From positions 1 through 64,000 of the forward strand of contig NZ_CP083563.1 of assembly GCF_025143825.1 (NCBI RefSeq): 64,000 nucleotides of DNA. The letters run 5' to 3'. The notes below the pieces were generated by a model. That model worked only from the letters and a program-made list of their open reading frames with translations, searched no databases and was not told the DNA's origin. Made by a program: the position numbers and the translations under genes. Shown piece after piece: positions 1 through 9,600 of the stretch. This DNA comes from Sulfitobacter sp. S223. Lineage in GTDB: Bacteria > Pseudomonadota > Alphaproteobacteria > Rhodobacterales > Rhodobacteraceae. Within the stretch, counting starts at the first letter, position 1, and each line of letters starts with the position of its first letter.

Positions 1-310
1 AGCGCCGCGGCCATGGTCGTTGTGGTATCTCCATGCACCAAAAGGCGGTCGTATTACCCTCGCGCAAGATGTCCTTCATCGCCAGCAGGATGTTTGAGGT
101 GATGTCGGTCAAATCCTGACCCGGCTTCATGATATTGAGATCGAATTCCGGCACAATACCGAACAAGGTCAGCACCTGATCCAGCATCTCGCGATGCTGG
201 GCCGTCACGCAAACATGTGTCGTCAAACCCGGCGTCTGTTGTAACTGCTGAACAACCGGGGCCATTTTGATGGCTTCAGGGCGCGTACCGAATACAACGA
301 GAATTTTCAA
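1..310 (-). pseudogene. wecB: UDP-GlcNAc 2-epimerase, 5' part, frameshifted
   Basis: Enzymes of this family interconvert UDP-GlcNAc and UDP-ManNAc in the cytoplasm for surface polysaccharide synthesis. The reading frame begins at a TTG (308-310) preceded by AGGAG at a 5-base spacing. It gives [19 protein letters not shown], the typical N-terminus, and continues through [10 protein letters not shown]. After ...KDILREGN near position 53 the frame is lost. The hallmark [17 protein letters not shown] is read in another frame, as expected if one base is missing there. The gene also runs off the left edge, so only about 100 codons are seen. It lies downstream of the broken glycosyltransferase gene on the same strand. 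The indel may be a sequencing error, since similar indels cluster just to the right. Family assignment is firm; whether the gene is functional is unknown. Confidence 0.8.
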
Positions 311-423
311 AACGGCTCCTGTTCATCTGAAAGCGTAAAAAGTGTTTAACAATGCGTCATTGTCGATACCCGATCGGTCCCAGATTGCAACGCAAAACCG
401 TGCTTTTGCGGCGGAGGAAGATG

Positions 424-3238
424 TCATTCGGCGGCATACACATCCCGCGCTGCTATGTGGGCCGCTTTGATCAGCGCCCGTGCGCGACTGCGCGCGCCCG
501 CACTCGCCTGCTCCAGTCTTTTTGACGCCCCCTCCGGTAGGACAAAGTCATAAGCGCCTCCAGAACGGCAGCAGGATCATCGGCCTGCACAACAGCACCG
601 ACACAGCCATACACGTCCGACAAGTTCGGGCGGAGTGCCGCGATCATAGCAAATAACGGGGCGTCCAGCGGCCATCGCCTCCAACACCGTGCGGCCGAAA
701 CTCTCGGCGACATGGCTCAAACTCAGCACAATGTCCGCCTGGCGCCATCGCCGTTGCAGGCTGCGCGATATATCCCGCATGTCGCACCGTATCAGGCAAA
801 GGCCCCAAAGCGGCCAGATCCGCGCTTTCACTGCCGATCATCACAAAATCCAGCGCCAGCCCCGCTTTTTCGGCGAGCCGCGCAAGGGCCACAAAATCTG
901 CGACCCCTTTGCGCTGGGTCAGGCTTCCAATCAAAGCGACGCGCAAGCGGGCAGGCGGGTCGAACGGGACATCGAACAGGTCTTGATCAACACTGTTGTG
1001 GACAATCGAAACCTGCGCAGACGGCGCACCAAGCCAAGCTGCCACTGCTTGGGAATTTGCAACAAACCGGTCGCCCAGTGTCAGAAGATGACAGCGCAGA
1101 TCAGCCGCCCGCAGCCCAAGGCCCAGACAAAGCTGGGGGATCGCTTTCAGGCAATTCACGCAGATGCAGGACCACGGGGACACCTTGCGCACGCGCTGCA
1201 AGGCTTGGGGCCTCCAGCACACCAGTGTTCACATGAACGGCCAGCGCACCGCTTTGATCAATCACATTACGCAGCACCCGAACGGTCGTTTGCGGCGCAG
1301 GCACTCCGCCATAAAGCCAAGTGTAGGGTCTAATATAGACCTTATGCGTGCGCTCGAGCAGGTCCTGCACATAGGCTTCGTTCATTATGTGGGGCAGCAC
1401 AACAGACGGCAAACAACCTGCCTCAATGCTGCGGTCGAGCATATCCAGCAGGCTGCGCTCAGCGCCGAAGACCGCCGCACGGCATTGGTGGCCAATGAAC
1501 AACACAGGCCGTGCGCCCACCGGGCCGTTCAGGGCGCCCTCAAGCACCGGCAACAGGGCGGCATCCGGCGGCGCACCGGCGGCCTGCCAATGCAGCAGCG
1601 CCTGATCCAGCGCGATGTCATGGGCCCGGGCATATCCTGTGGTCGAGAAATCAGCACGCGGATCACGCCCCCTCTGCCGCCCCCGTCTCAAGATAGTGCG
1701 TCAACGGATCAGCCCGCGTGGCACGCACATCCGCATAGCTGCGCAGATACCAGTCGCTGTTGAATAAGCCCTCTTGTAACAGCCGTTCTGCGGGCGGCAG
1801 CACGGCCTCGGGATCGCCTTGCCCAAGCACTTCGGGAACCGCAAAAAACACGCCGGACCGGATGTTGTGGCAGCGGCAGGTCCGGTGCCATCCGGCCATG
1901 CCAACGTGTGGCGGCCTGCGCATACTCAAGACGCGCGCCACTGTGCAGCGTCGCGATCCCCGTGCCGCTACTCTGTCCCGTCAAAGACCCCGCATCCTGA
2001 CGCCCGAAAGACAAAGGCAGGTCAGGGTACACCAACGCGACCGCATCCCGCCCGCTATGCGCGCGCAACCGGTCTATATATTCACTGTCCGCCCCTGCAC
2101 GCACACGGTCCCAAAAGCCCAGCTGTGTGGCCATCTCCCGCCGGATCATCAAGGACGAGCTGTTAGGGTGGATCAACCCCTTACCCAGCCACCAGCGCGT
2201 GATCCGCAGATCGGGACGCGCACGCACCCAATGCGACAGGCTTGCCGGGCGGCGCCGCAGAGCGGCCAGTTGGCGGCTGATGCGCGCAGGATGCGCCCAA
2301 TCGTCAGCGTCCAGCACCGTGATCACCGTGCCCGTCGCCTGCGCAAGACCCAGATTGCGCGCCGCGTAGGCGCCCGGTTCTGCGCCACCATCAATCAGAC
2401 GGATTCGGGTATCGGCCTGCGCCATCCGCGCCACCACCGCAGACGTTGCATCGGTGGACCCGTTATCCACCACCAGAATTTCCAGCCGCTGCCAACTTTG
2501 CGCCAAAAGACTGTACAGCGCAGTTTCGATGGTTGAGGCCGCGTTACGGGCAGGCATGATGACGCTGACCAGCGGACCGGACACGCGCCCCCGTCTTGCG
2601 AACCGGCGCGCGGCCAGACGGTCAAAATTTGGCAAATCGCTTTGGTTAGAGACGATATAAGGGGCAAAAAGACCCTTTTTGGCAAAAAGACCCCGTAGCA
2701 TGCGATGCCAATCCGCACCGCCATTCGCCTGCTCAAGCGCCAGATTGGCCTGCGCCAGTATCAGGTCAGGCCGCCGCCCCAAAATCGCAATCCCCACATC
2801 GCAAAGCCTGCGCGCATGGGCGATATCACCTTGGTCCAGCGCCGCCTCCATCGCCAGCAGCAACGCATCGGCCTGCCCGAAAGCTCCGGCGATATCAGTC
2901 TCTATCGCCAGCGGCCGCAACAAGGCATGTGCCGCAGCCCAGTTGCCAGTGGCCGCATAGGCATCCGCCGCGGCATGCGTGGCACGCACCCTTTCGGCCG
3001 TGCAGTCGTGGGCGTGGGCCATTTTCTCAAGCGTGACCAACCCGCCCTGTAGCACCCCCATGGACAGATCACGTGCCCGCAACGCAGCGGTCAGCAGACC
3101 GGGCTGGCGGCCTTCGGCCTGTCCGTAGCGCAGATAATGGCGCAGCGGATCCATACCGGAGCGCGCCACATCGGGATACAGCGACAGATACCCTGCGGGA
3201 TCGAAATGATGGGCTCGCTGGCGGGGCACGTCTGTCAA
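424..3238 (-). pseudogene. Large two-domain glycosyltransferase (YPDV module + GT2 + YPDV module + GT4), multiply frameshifted
   Basis: Reading across frames gives one protein of about 935 residues. It has an N-terminal 'YLSLYPDVARSGMDPLRHYL' module, then a GT2 domain (VSVIMPARN, DADDW). Next come further YPDV modules (LFNSDWYLRSYADV) and a GT4 domain (IGSLTQRKGVADFVALA, SHVAESFGRTVLEAMAAGRP). The C-terminus AARDVYAAE ends at the stop at 424-426. Frame changes fall at A6 (1843-1848), C5 (1668-1672), G5 (1135-1139), about 766, about 617 and about 541. Each is explained by one extra or one missing base. The start may be TTG (3238) or the better-spaced GTG at 3229, after a GGAG. Predicted role is transfer of at least two sugars to an exopolysaccharide. 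The intact domain motifs suggest either very recent decay or assembly error. Confidence 0.75.
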
Positions 3239-3292
3239 TCTCCGTTTCGCAGGCCAATCCGAGGATGCTTCTTTACATCAACCGTCAAACTG

Positions 3293-3321
3293 GGTCATTT
3301 AACCGTGCATATTTAATGACC
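3293..3321. promoter_or_regulatory. Inverted repeat in divergent promoter region
   Basis: GGTCATT (3293-3299) is matched by AATGACC (3315-3321), with an AT-rich centre containing TTTAA on both sides. It lies between the minus-strand glycosyltransferase gene (start 3229-3238) and the plus-strand gene at 3369, where an operator would be expected. Function is inferred only from position and symmetry. Confidence 0.35.
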
Positions 3322-3368
3322 TCTTTGTTGCGGGGAGGTCCAGTTCATTCTGCAAGGCTCCTTTTTTC

Positions 3369-3872
3369 ATGTCCTCTCAAAAGCCGCAGACCCAGTCGCC
3401 CCTTACATCCCCCCAGCAAATGCAGGCGCATCTTGAAACGCTCTTTCTTGCGCGCCTCGCGCTGGAGCATGAAAACAATCAACTGCGCGCGCTTCACCCC
3501 GTTATCTGCCAAATCCCGGCCTCATCGGGAACGCTGATGCGCGCCCTGCGACGCGCAGTGCCGGTGCTACGGCGCCGCTACGAACGGGCCTTGGTGTCGA
3601 AATCGGGTCTCTTTGATGCGCAGTGGTATTTACGCACATATCCCGATGTAGCCCAGGCCGGTGTTGATCCGCTGCGCCATTTCCTTGCAGTGGCCACCAC
3701 AGAGCTGCGCGACCCCGGTCCCTATTTCAGCACGGCACACTACCTGTCGCTGTATCCCGACATCGCGGCACACAACCTGAACCCGCTGGTGCATTACCTG
3801 CGAGCAGGCTGGCACGAACAACGCTCGATCCGTCCGGGTATGCCAACCGACAACCCCCCAAGGAGTGTCTGA
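3369..3872 (+). CDS. Small protein with two YPDV modules
   Basis: A protein of 167 residues without a recognisable enzyme domain. Residues 1-75 are polar with an alpha-helical look (HLETLFLARLALEHENNQLR). The C-terminal half holds two copies of the module found in other proteins of this window: LFDAQWYLRTYPDVAQAG...DPLRHF and YLSLYPDI...NPLVHYLRAGWHEQR. It has no signal peptide or membrane segment. It opens the plus-strand run of glycan genes and ends one base before the ATG of the next gene, so co-transcription is likely. No strong ribosome-binding site precedes its ATG. It may be a stand-alone adaptor for the glycosyltransferases that carry the same module, but that is inference and its function is unknown. 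Confidence 0.75.
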   Translation: MSSQKPQTQSPLTSPQQMQAHLETLFLARLALEHENNQLRALHPVICQIPASSGTLMRALRRAVPVLRRRYERALVSKSGLFDAQWYLRTYPDVAQAGVDPLRHFLAVATTELRDPGPYFSTAHYLSLYPDIAAHNLNPLVHYLRAGWHEQRSIRPGMPTDNPPRSV

Positions 3873-3873
3873 C

Positions 3874-5595
3874 ATGCCTCTTCCTCCCCTGCCTATGCGG
3901 GTGGCCTATGTGGTCAGTCACGGGTTACCCTATTCCAGCAACGGCTATGCGGTGCGCAGTCACGCGGTGGCCTGTGCGCTGGCCGAGCTGGGCCATGATG
4001 TCATGGTGATCAGCAAACCCGGCCGCCCCTGGAGCATCGAAGGTTTTGACCCTGCGCGCACCATCCCGCTGGACCAGCGCATCGACGGGGTGCGCTATGT
4101 ATTTTTGCCGCTGGGGGCAACGGCCGACGCCTCTTTGCGGACCCGCCTGCGTGCTGCCGAAAACCAGCTGGCGGATGCGTTCGAAGTGTTCCGGCCCGGC
4201 GTCGTGATCGGGGCATCCAATTGGGAGAATGCAGAGCCGGCCCAGAATGCCGCGCGCCGGTACGGCGCTGCGTTTTTCTACGAACAACGCGGATTTTGGG
4301 ATATGGGGCGCCACGCCGACGCCCCCACTCCAAGCGAGGAAGACCAGATCAAAGCGACGCGCAGCCGCGAATATGAAACCCGTATCGCCCGCGATGCCCG
4401 CGCGGTGTTCACCCTCAACACTGCGATGAAAAACGAAATGGTGGCGCGCGGCGTGCCGGGCGACAAAATCCACCTGATGCCCAACGGCGTCTCGCTGCCC
4501 CGTCCCGTGGACCCGAAAATCACCCGTGACGGCCTGGAGATCACGGCACGGCACGTGCTGGGGTATGTCGGATCGCTGTCGGAATACGAAGGTCTGGAGA
4601 CTCTGGTGCAGGCCACGGCAACATTACGTGCACGCGGGATAGATGCCGCTGCGCTAATTGTCGGGTCGGCCGCGCCCAAAGGTCTGGTCGGCGGTTCCAC
4701 AGATGACACCGGCCATTTGCGCGCGCTGGCGGCAAAGTTAGGCATCAGCGATTACCTGCATTTCGTGCCGCAGCAACCGCAGTCACGCATCGGCAGCTAC
4801 TACGCCTTACTGGATGCGTTTGTCATGCCGCGCCGCCGCTCGGAGATGACCCAGATTGTGGCGCCGATCAAACCCTACAGCGCTGCCAGCTACGGCGTGC
4901 CTGTGTTGATGACGGATATGCCCCCCCTTGACGAAGTGGCACAAGAAATCGGCGCACGGGTATTTCCCGAAGCCGATACAGAGGCGCTTGTCGGTTTGCT
5001 CGAAGACATCTTCGCAAACGCCCCCGACACGCGCCCCGCCACACCAACCATTCCCGAAGTACGGCCCGCGCTGCACTGGAGCCATCGTGTACGCCCCCTG
5101 TCCCGTCTGTTGCAGGGCGAGGCGCAAAGCTTGCAGACAGAGCAGCTCCGGCAAGGCATACACGGGTCAGCTACGGGGTCAGAGGGTTCTGCCAATGCGG
5201 GCACCGGCGGCTTTGATACCGCGCGCCTGCCGCAGGTAATGCTGGGACAACAGCGTGGTACACTGGCCTATCTGGGGCCGCAAACGGCCCAGCCGGACCC
5301 GCGCTATGATACCGACAGACGTGTGCAGCTTACCCGCGCCAATATACTTTCCGAACTGGCCACCCGTGAGCCAGGCGTGTTTGTGATCGACTGGCCCGCC
5401 CTATGCACCCAGCACAGTGATGCGTGGGACGGGCTGTGGTCGATCCATGACATGCGCCTCAACCGGTTGATCATGGATGCCACCCGCATCGCACAACAGC
5501 GCGGCTGGCAATGCCACGTGATCGGCCCGGTCCAGCGCTCTGCGGCGCCGTTGTTCCGCACCGTGGCTCAGGTATTCGAGGAGATCACCCCATGA
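3874..5595 (+). CDS. GT4-family glycosyltransferase
   Basis: A cytoplasmic GT-B glycosyltransferase of 573 residues. The N-terminal acceptor domain begins MRVAYVVSHGLPYSSNGYAV, the glycine-rich start typical of GT4 enzymes. The nucleotide-sugar domain follows with VLGYVGSLSEYEGLETLVQA (about residue 230) and the loop PYSAASYGVPVLMTDMPPLDE, where the family normally places its donor-binding residues. About 140 C-terminal residues form an extra region I do not recognise (LARLPQVMLGQQ to FEEITP). The ATG at 3874 is chosen because GGAG lies 8 bases upstream; an in-frame GTG at 3865 would overlap that site. The stop overlaps the next start as ATGA, so the two genes are translationally coupled. Donor and acceptor sugars cannot be read from the sequence. 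Confidence 0.85.
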   Translation: MPLPPLPMRVAYVVSHGLPYSSNGYAVRSHAVACALAELGHDVMVISKPGRPWSIEGFDPARTIPLDQRIDGVRYVFLPLGATADASLRTRLRAAENQLADAFEVFRPGVVIGASNWENAEPAQNAARRYGAAFFYEQRGFWDMGRHADAPTPSEEDQIKATRSREYETRIARDARAVFTLNTAMKNEMVARGVPGDKIHLMPNGVSLPRPVDPKITRDGLEITARHVLGYVGSLSEYEGLETLVQATATLRARGIDAAALIVGSAAPKGLVGGSTDDTGHLRALAAKLGISDYLHFVPQQPQSRIGSYYALLDAFVMPRRRSEMTQIVAPIKPYSAASYGVPVLMTDMPPLDEVAQEIGARVFPEADTEALVGLLEDIFANAPDTRPATPTIPEVRPALHWSHRVRPLSRLLQGEAQSLQTEQLRQGIHGSATGSEGSANAGTGGFDTARLPQVMLGQQRGTLAYLGPQTAQPDPRYDTDRRVQLTRANILSELATREPGVFVIDWPALCTQHSDAWDGLWSIHDMRLNRLIMDATRIAQQRGWQCHVIGPVQRSAAPLFRTVAQVFEEITP

Positions 5596-7745
5596 AGATC
5601 GCTGTGCTGGCCGAGCAGAATTTCAACCTCATCGACGGGTCAACAATCTGGCTGCTGAATGTGTGCAAGCTTTTGGCGCTTCAGCCCGATTTCGAGGTGA
5701 CACTGTTACTGAGCCATCCCCTGACAGACAGGGTGCTGGCCGATGAGGTGCCTGCCAACATTCGCATCGTCGACCCTGCACAGATGGCTGCTCTGGCTGG
5801 TGCTGGTCCCGACAGGCTGGGCGTAGAGACGCTGTTGGCCAGTCTGAGCGACTGGGAACAGCGCGAGGGCCGGTTCGAGCGGATCTTTGTCCGCGGCACC
5901 GCTTATCTCGAAGAGCTGTTGTCTTCGCGAGATATTGCGCCCCGTCTGGTTGGCTACGCCCCCAGCGCCATCCCCGATATCGCGCAAGAAGAGCCGACGT
6001 GGGTCCGGCAGGGCAGGGCCGCGCGGATGCCTCTGGTTGTGCAAAGCGATACCGCAAAAACCGCGCTCGAGAGCCTGAGCGATTATCCCGCCCATGTCGT
6101 ACACGTGGTTCCGCCCATCGTCTTCCAGTCCGAGACACCGGCGCAAGAAGACCCGCGTGATCCCGATACGGCTGTGTTGTGCTATTCCGGCAAGATCGAC
6201 CTGCACTACGGGATGGACTGGCTTTTGGATATCTGTGCAGCCGTGGGCGACACGCCTGATCTGCGGGTCAGCCTGATTGCGGGCAAAGATACCTACCGCC
6301 CGCGCTTTCGCGACTTTTTCAAACGGATGGACAGGTTCCGCGCCGATCTGGCCGCAGGCGACGTGCACAGCGTCGATCTGGTGACCAACGTGCCCCATGC
6401 GCAGGCAAAAGCGCGGATGGGCAAAGCCGATTTCGCCTACTGCCTGCGCCATGACCGCTATGACGACGTGATCGAAATTTCGACCAAGATTGTAGAGTTC
6501 TGCACATTGGGCGTGGCCCCCATCCTGAACGACAATGCCCTCAACCGCGCCTTGTTTGGCGATGACTATCCCTATTACATCGACATCGCCCGCGAAGACG
6601 TCCCCACCCGCGTGCTGGAAATCATGGCCACCAAAAACAAACCCGCCCACGCGTCGGCACAGGCGGCCATCGCGCGCATCGCTGCGGGCTTTGCCGCAGA
6701 GGCACTGTCGGACCGGCTGGCAACCGCGATCCGCGGCCGGCCTGCGGGGCTTGTGCTGACCCAAGAGCCACGCCACGTGATGATCGCCACCCACGAACCG
6801 AAATTCCTGCGCCAGTTTTGCGACTATCTGCGCGGCGACAGTCTGGTGACGATGGGCTGGCAATACTGGGCCTCAACCACAAAACCCAAAAGCACTCTGG
6901 GCGTGCCGGACAGCGTGGATACGGTCCTGTGTGAATGGTGCTGCGAAAACGCGGTCTGGCACAGCCAGAACAAGCGTGACGGCACACGGTTGATTATACG
7001 CCTGCACCGTTTCGAGGCGTTCCGCGATTTCCCCGAACGGGTAAACTGGGACGCTGTGGATGCGCTGATCGTGGTCTCCGACCATTTCCGCGATCTGATG
7101 GTGGCGCAATTCGGCGTTGATCCTGCAATCATCCACGTGCTGCCGCAATACATCGACTGGGACGCGCTGAGACGCCCCAAGCTGGCGCAGGCACGCTTTA
7201 CCTGCGGATTGGTGGGGATCAATCCGTTCGATCACAAACGCTTTGACCGCGCGATTGATTTTTTTGCCGCCCTGCACCGCGCCGATCCGCGGTTCACCCT
7301 TGCCGTGCGCAGCGTGATGCCTTGGGAGATCGACTGGGTCTGGAACAACCGCGAAGAGGACCGCACCCGCTTTGAGGCCGTGTTCGAGCGGATCTTTTCC
7401 GATCCGGATCTGGCCGCTGCCGTGCGCTTTGATCTGCCGGGCAGCGACATGGAAGAATGGTACCGCAGCGTGGGCACGATCCTGTCAAGCTCGGACACCG
7501 AAGGCTGCCATACTTCCGTGCTCGAGGGAATGGCGGCGGGGTGCTATCCGGTGGTCCATGACTGGGCCGGAGCGCAGAGCCTGTTTGCCCCCTTCGTGCA
7601 CGCCGACATGACCGATGCCATCCCGGATTTGCGTGCCTTTGCCGATCAGGACACACAAACACTGGCAAAGGCGCGTGCAGATATGGCACACCGTGTTAAA
7701 ACACATGACGTCAAACAGTTCACCCGGACCTTTTTTACTCTCTGA
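5592..7745 (+). CDS. Large glycosyltransferase with two GT-B-like halves
   Basis: The protein has 717 residues. The first half starts MKIAVLAEQNFNLIDGSTIW and includes VLCYSGKIDLHYGMDWLLDI, a GT4-like C-domain entry. The second half (from about residue 395, HVMIATHEPKFLRQF) holds another GT-B-like unit. It contains IIVRLHRFEA-type and CGLVGINPFDHKRFDRAIDF segments, and then SSSDTEGCHTSVLEGMAAGCYPV, the E-x7-E-like donor signature. It may therefore transfer two residues, or one half may be non-catalytic. The ATG at 5592 overlaps the preceding stop (ATGA). Longer in-frame openings upstream lie inside the preceding gene and are not used. A methyltransferase gene follows after 11 bases, which fits one operon. 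Confidence 0.85.
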   Translation: MKIAVLAEQNFNLIDGSTIWLLNVCKLLALQPDFEVTLLLSHPLTDRVLADEVPANIRIVDPAQMAALAGAGPDRLGVETLLASLSDWEQREGRFERIFVRGTAYLEELLSSRDIAPRLVGYAPSAIPDIAQEEPTWVRQGRAARMPLVVQSDTAKTALESLSDYPAHVVHVVPPIVFQSETPAQEDPRDPDTAVLCYSGKIDLHYGMDWLLDICAAVGDTPDLRVSLIAGKDTYRPRFRDFFKRMDRFRADLAAGDVHSVDLVTNVPHAQAKARMGKADFAYCLRHDRYDDVIEISTKIVEFCTLGVAPILNDNALNRALFGDDYPYYIDIAREDVPTRVLEIMATKNKPAHASAQAAIARIAAGFAAEALSDRLATAIRGRPAGLVLTQEPRHVMIATHEPKFLRQFCDYLRGDSLVTMGWQYWASTTKPKSTLGVPDSVDTVLCEWCCENAVWHSQNKRDGTRLIIRLHRFEAFRDFPERVNWDAVDALIVVSDHFRDLMVAQFGVDPAIIHVLPQYIDWDALRRPKLAQARFTCGLVGINPFDHKRFDRAIDFFAALHRADPRFTLAVRSVMPWEIDWVWNNREEDRTRFEAVFERIFSDPDLAAAVRFDLPGSDMEEWYRSVGTILSSSDTEGCHTSVLEGMAAGCYPVVHDWAGAQSLFAPFVHADMTDAIPDLRAFADQDTQTLAKARADMAHRVKTHDVKQFTRTFFTL

Positions 7746-7756
7746 AGGACACCTCC

Positions 7757-8413
7757 ATGACATCGACCGACCCCAAAGTGACCTACGAAGAAGTAGAAAC
7801 AGCGCGCCGCGCGTTCTCAAGAAAACTGAATGCCTTCCAGAAGCAGAAAGGCCGCTATCACAACCCCGCGCCAGAGCTGCCCACAGCCAAGCTGGCCGAT
7901 TGCCAACTTCTGCCGAACCGGATGGAGCTGCTGCACAAAATACGCAAAGGCGGCGTCATGGCCGAGATCGGCGTGGACCGTGGTGATTTCTCCCTCGAAA
8001 TTCTCAAGCGTTGCGCGCCTGACAAACTGCACCTGTTCGACATCGACATTTCGCGCCTCGTCAATCCCGAGATTCTGGGCCATCTGGAAAGTGGATCAGG
8101 CCGCGTCACAACCCATGTTGGTGACAGTTCCGCCAATATGGCCAAGATGCCCGATGACAGTTTCGACATGATCTATATCGATGGCGATCACGCCTACGAA
8201 GGGGTGATGAAAGATGTTGAGGCCTCGCTGCCCAAGCTCAAGGAAAGCGGCGTTTTGATCTTTAACGACTATGCCACATGGTCAGCGGTTAGCATGTTCC
8301 ACTGCGGCGTCGCGCGCGCGGTACATGAAACCTGCCTGAATCACCCGTTCAAATTCCGCTATATGGCGCTCCAGACGATGCTGTATAATGATGTGATGCT
8401 GGTGCGCGAATAA
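7757..8413 (+). CDS. Class I SAM-dependent methyltransferase
   Basis: A protein of 218 residues. MAEIGVDRGDFSLEIL (about residues 72-87) is the glycine-rich SAM-binding motif I. LHLFDIDISR follows as motif II, and FDMIYIDGDHAYEGVMKDV gives the acidic post-motif typical of the Methyltransf_24 type. The product is soluble. GAAGGA lies 8 bases before the ATG. The gene sits directly behind two glycosyltransferase genes on the same strand, so the likely job is O-methylation of a sugar in the repeat unit or modification of a nucleotide sugar. The acceptor is not determinable. The first 70 residues are lysine- and arginine-rich and not diagnostic. Confidence 0.85.
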   Translation: MTSTDPKVTYEEVETARRAFSRKLNAFQKQKGRYHNPAPELPTAKLADCQLLPNRMELLHKIRKGGVMAEIGVDRGDFSLEILKRCAPDKLHLFDIDISRLVNPEILGHLESGSGRVTTHVGDSSANMAKMPDDSFDMIYIDGDHAYEGVMKDVEASLPKLKESGVLIFNDYATWSAVSMFHCGVARAVHETCLNHPFKFRYMALQTMLYNDVMLVRE

Positions 8414-8436
8414 CATTACGGCCTGAATATTAGGGC

Positions 8437-9600
8437 CTAAAGCCTGTCCAGCACAGCGGTCATGAAAGCTTCCGATATATAGTGCGGGGCGCGGGTGGCC
8501 AGTGCTGCGGGTGCCGTCTGCGGCATCACTGGCGCATCACCCTCCGCTAGACAGCTCTCCAGCGCGCGCTGCAACCCATCCGGCGCCGCAGGATCATAAA
8601 GCCGTGCTCCCAGCGGCACCATTGCTTTGGCCGCGATCGTGTCTGGCATTACAAAGGGTCGCTCGAACGTGGCCGCCATCATCGCAGCGCCCGAATTGAG
8701 CGTATCGCGATAGGGCATTACCATCACATCCGCCCCGTGGTGCATGTACTGTATTTCGGCATCCTCGATCATACGGGGTATCAGCGTGATACGCGGGTCA
8801 TCTCCGAACCGTGTTGCCAGAACGCGTGCAAAATCCACATCACCGGGCACGCCCCCCACCAAAGCAGCAAGCGGGCGGGCAGGCTGTGCATCTGCAATTG
8901 CCGTGAACACGTCAAGAAACCTGTCAAGGTTCTTGTATTGCTGCAAAGAGCCGAAGGCGCCAAAGACAAAAGCATCGCGGGCGATCCCGAAATGCGCCCG
9001 CGCGGTGGCCTTGTCCAGACTGTCTGGCACGGCACCATGATAGGTCATGTGCGGCACACAAAACACCGGCGGCGCGCTACGCCCGAAAGCCTGCTCCAAT
9101 ACGTCCACATGGCTATCGTCCATCACATGCAGCATCTCGAACCGCTCGAAAATCCAGCGCCTCAGCGCCAGATTGGTCTTGGGAAACCGGTTGCCATGAG
9201 GAAAGACATTATGCGCGCTCCAAAGCAGCTGTGCTCCGGTGCGCTCGGCGAATGTGTCGATCGCAGCAATCATCTTGTGCAGACGCCCCATAGCATCCGC
9301 CTCGGACAGCGCGCTGGTGAATACCGAAGCGAACCAATGCGCATGCAGGACCACAGGCCCCGGCCATGAAATATGGATCAGGTCGTCGGGATGACGCACC
9401 CCTGCAACGGCCACCCCATGTGCAGCGGCACGACTGTAGAGCAAGGTTTGAAACCGGTTTTCCCAAGCAGGCGGCAGGGCAAGCATCAGCACCGGACCGC
9501 GCGCAGCAGGCACATACCCGCTGCGGTGCAGGTTTTGCCAAAGCGCGCCCAGCTGGCGGCTTGCAGTATGTTCTTCGAGCAGCGGCAGGGGCAGGGCCAT
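8437..9600 (-). CDS. GT4-family glycosyltransferase
   Basis: The protein has 387 residues. The N-domain reads GPVLMLALPPAWENRFQTLL, then VVLHAHWFASVF and LLWSAHNVFPHGNRFP, a pattern typical of GT4 enzymes. The C-domain has AFVFGAFGSLQQYKNLDRFLDVF and ends in DVMVMPYRDTLNSGAAMMAATFERP, the position of the donor-binding helix. The product is cytoplasmic with no membrane segment. The ATG at 9600 shares one base with the preceding stop (TGATG), and GGGAG lies about 6 bases upstream, so translation is coupled to the 822-residue protein encoded just before it. The gene is convergent with the methyltransferase gene, 23 bases away. Substrate unknown. Confidence 0.85.
   Translation of the reverse strand: MALPLPLLEEHTASRQLGALWQNLHRSGYVPAARGPVLMLALPPAWENRFQTLLYSRAAAHGVAVAGVRHPDDLIHISWPGPVVLHAHWFASVFTSALSEADAMGRLHKMIAAIDTFAERTGAQLLWSAHNVFPHGNRFPKTNLALRRWIFERFEMLHVMDDSHVDVLEQAFGRSAPPVFCVPHMTYHGAVPDSLDKATARAHFGIARDAFVFGAFGSLQQYKNLDRFLDVFTAIADAQPARPLAALVGGVPGDVDFARVLATRFGDDPRITLIPRMIEDAEIQYMHHGADVMVMPYRDTLNSGAAMMAATFERPFVMPDTIAAKAMVPLGARLYDPAAPDGLQRALESCLAEGDAPVMPQTAPAALATRAPHYISEAFMTAVLDRL

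Noticed and set aside
689-1763. Several plus-strand open frames in the left end
   Set aside because: They oppose the reconstructed, frame-broken glycosyltransferase gene, whose motifs are unmistakable.
5706-6863. Minus-strand open frame of 385 residues
   Set aside because: Antisense to the 717-residue glycosyltransferase gene and without domain features.
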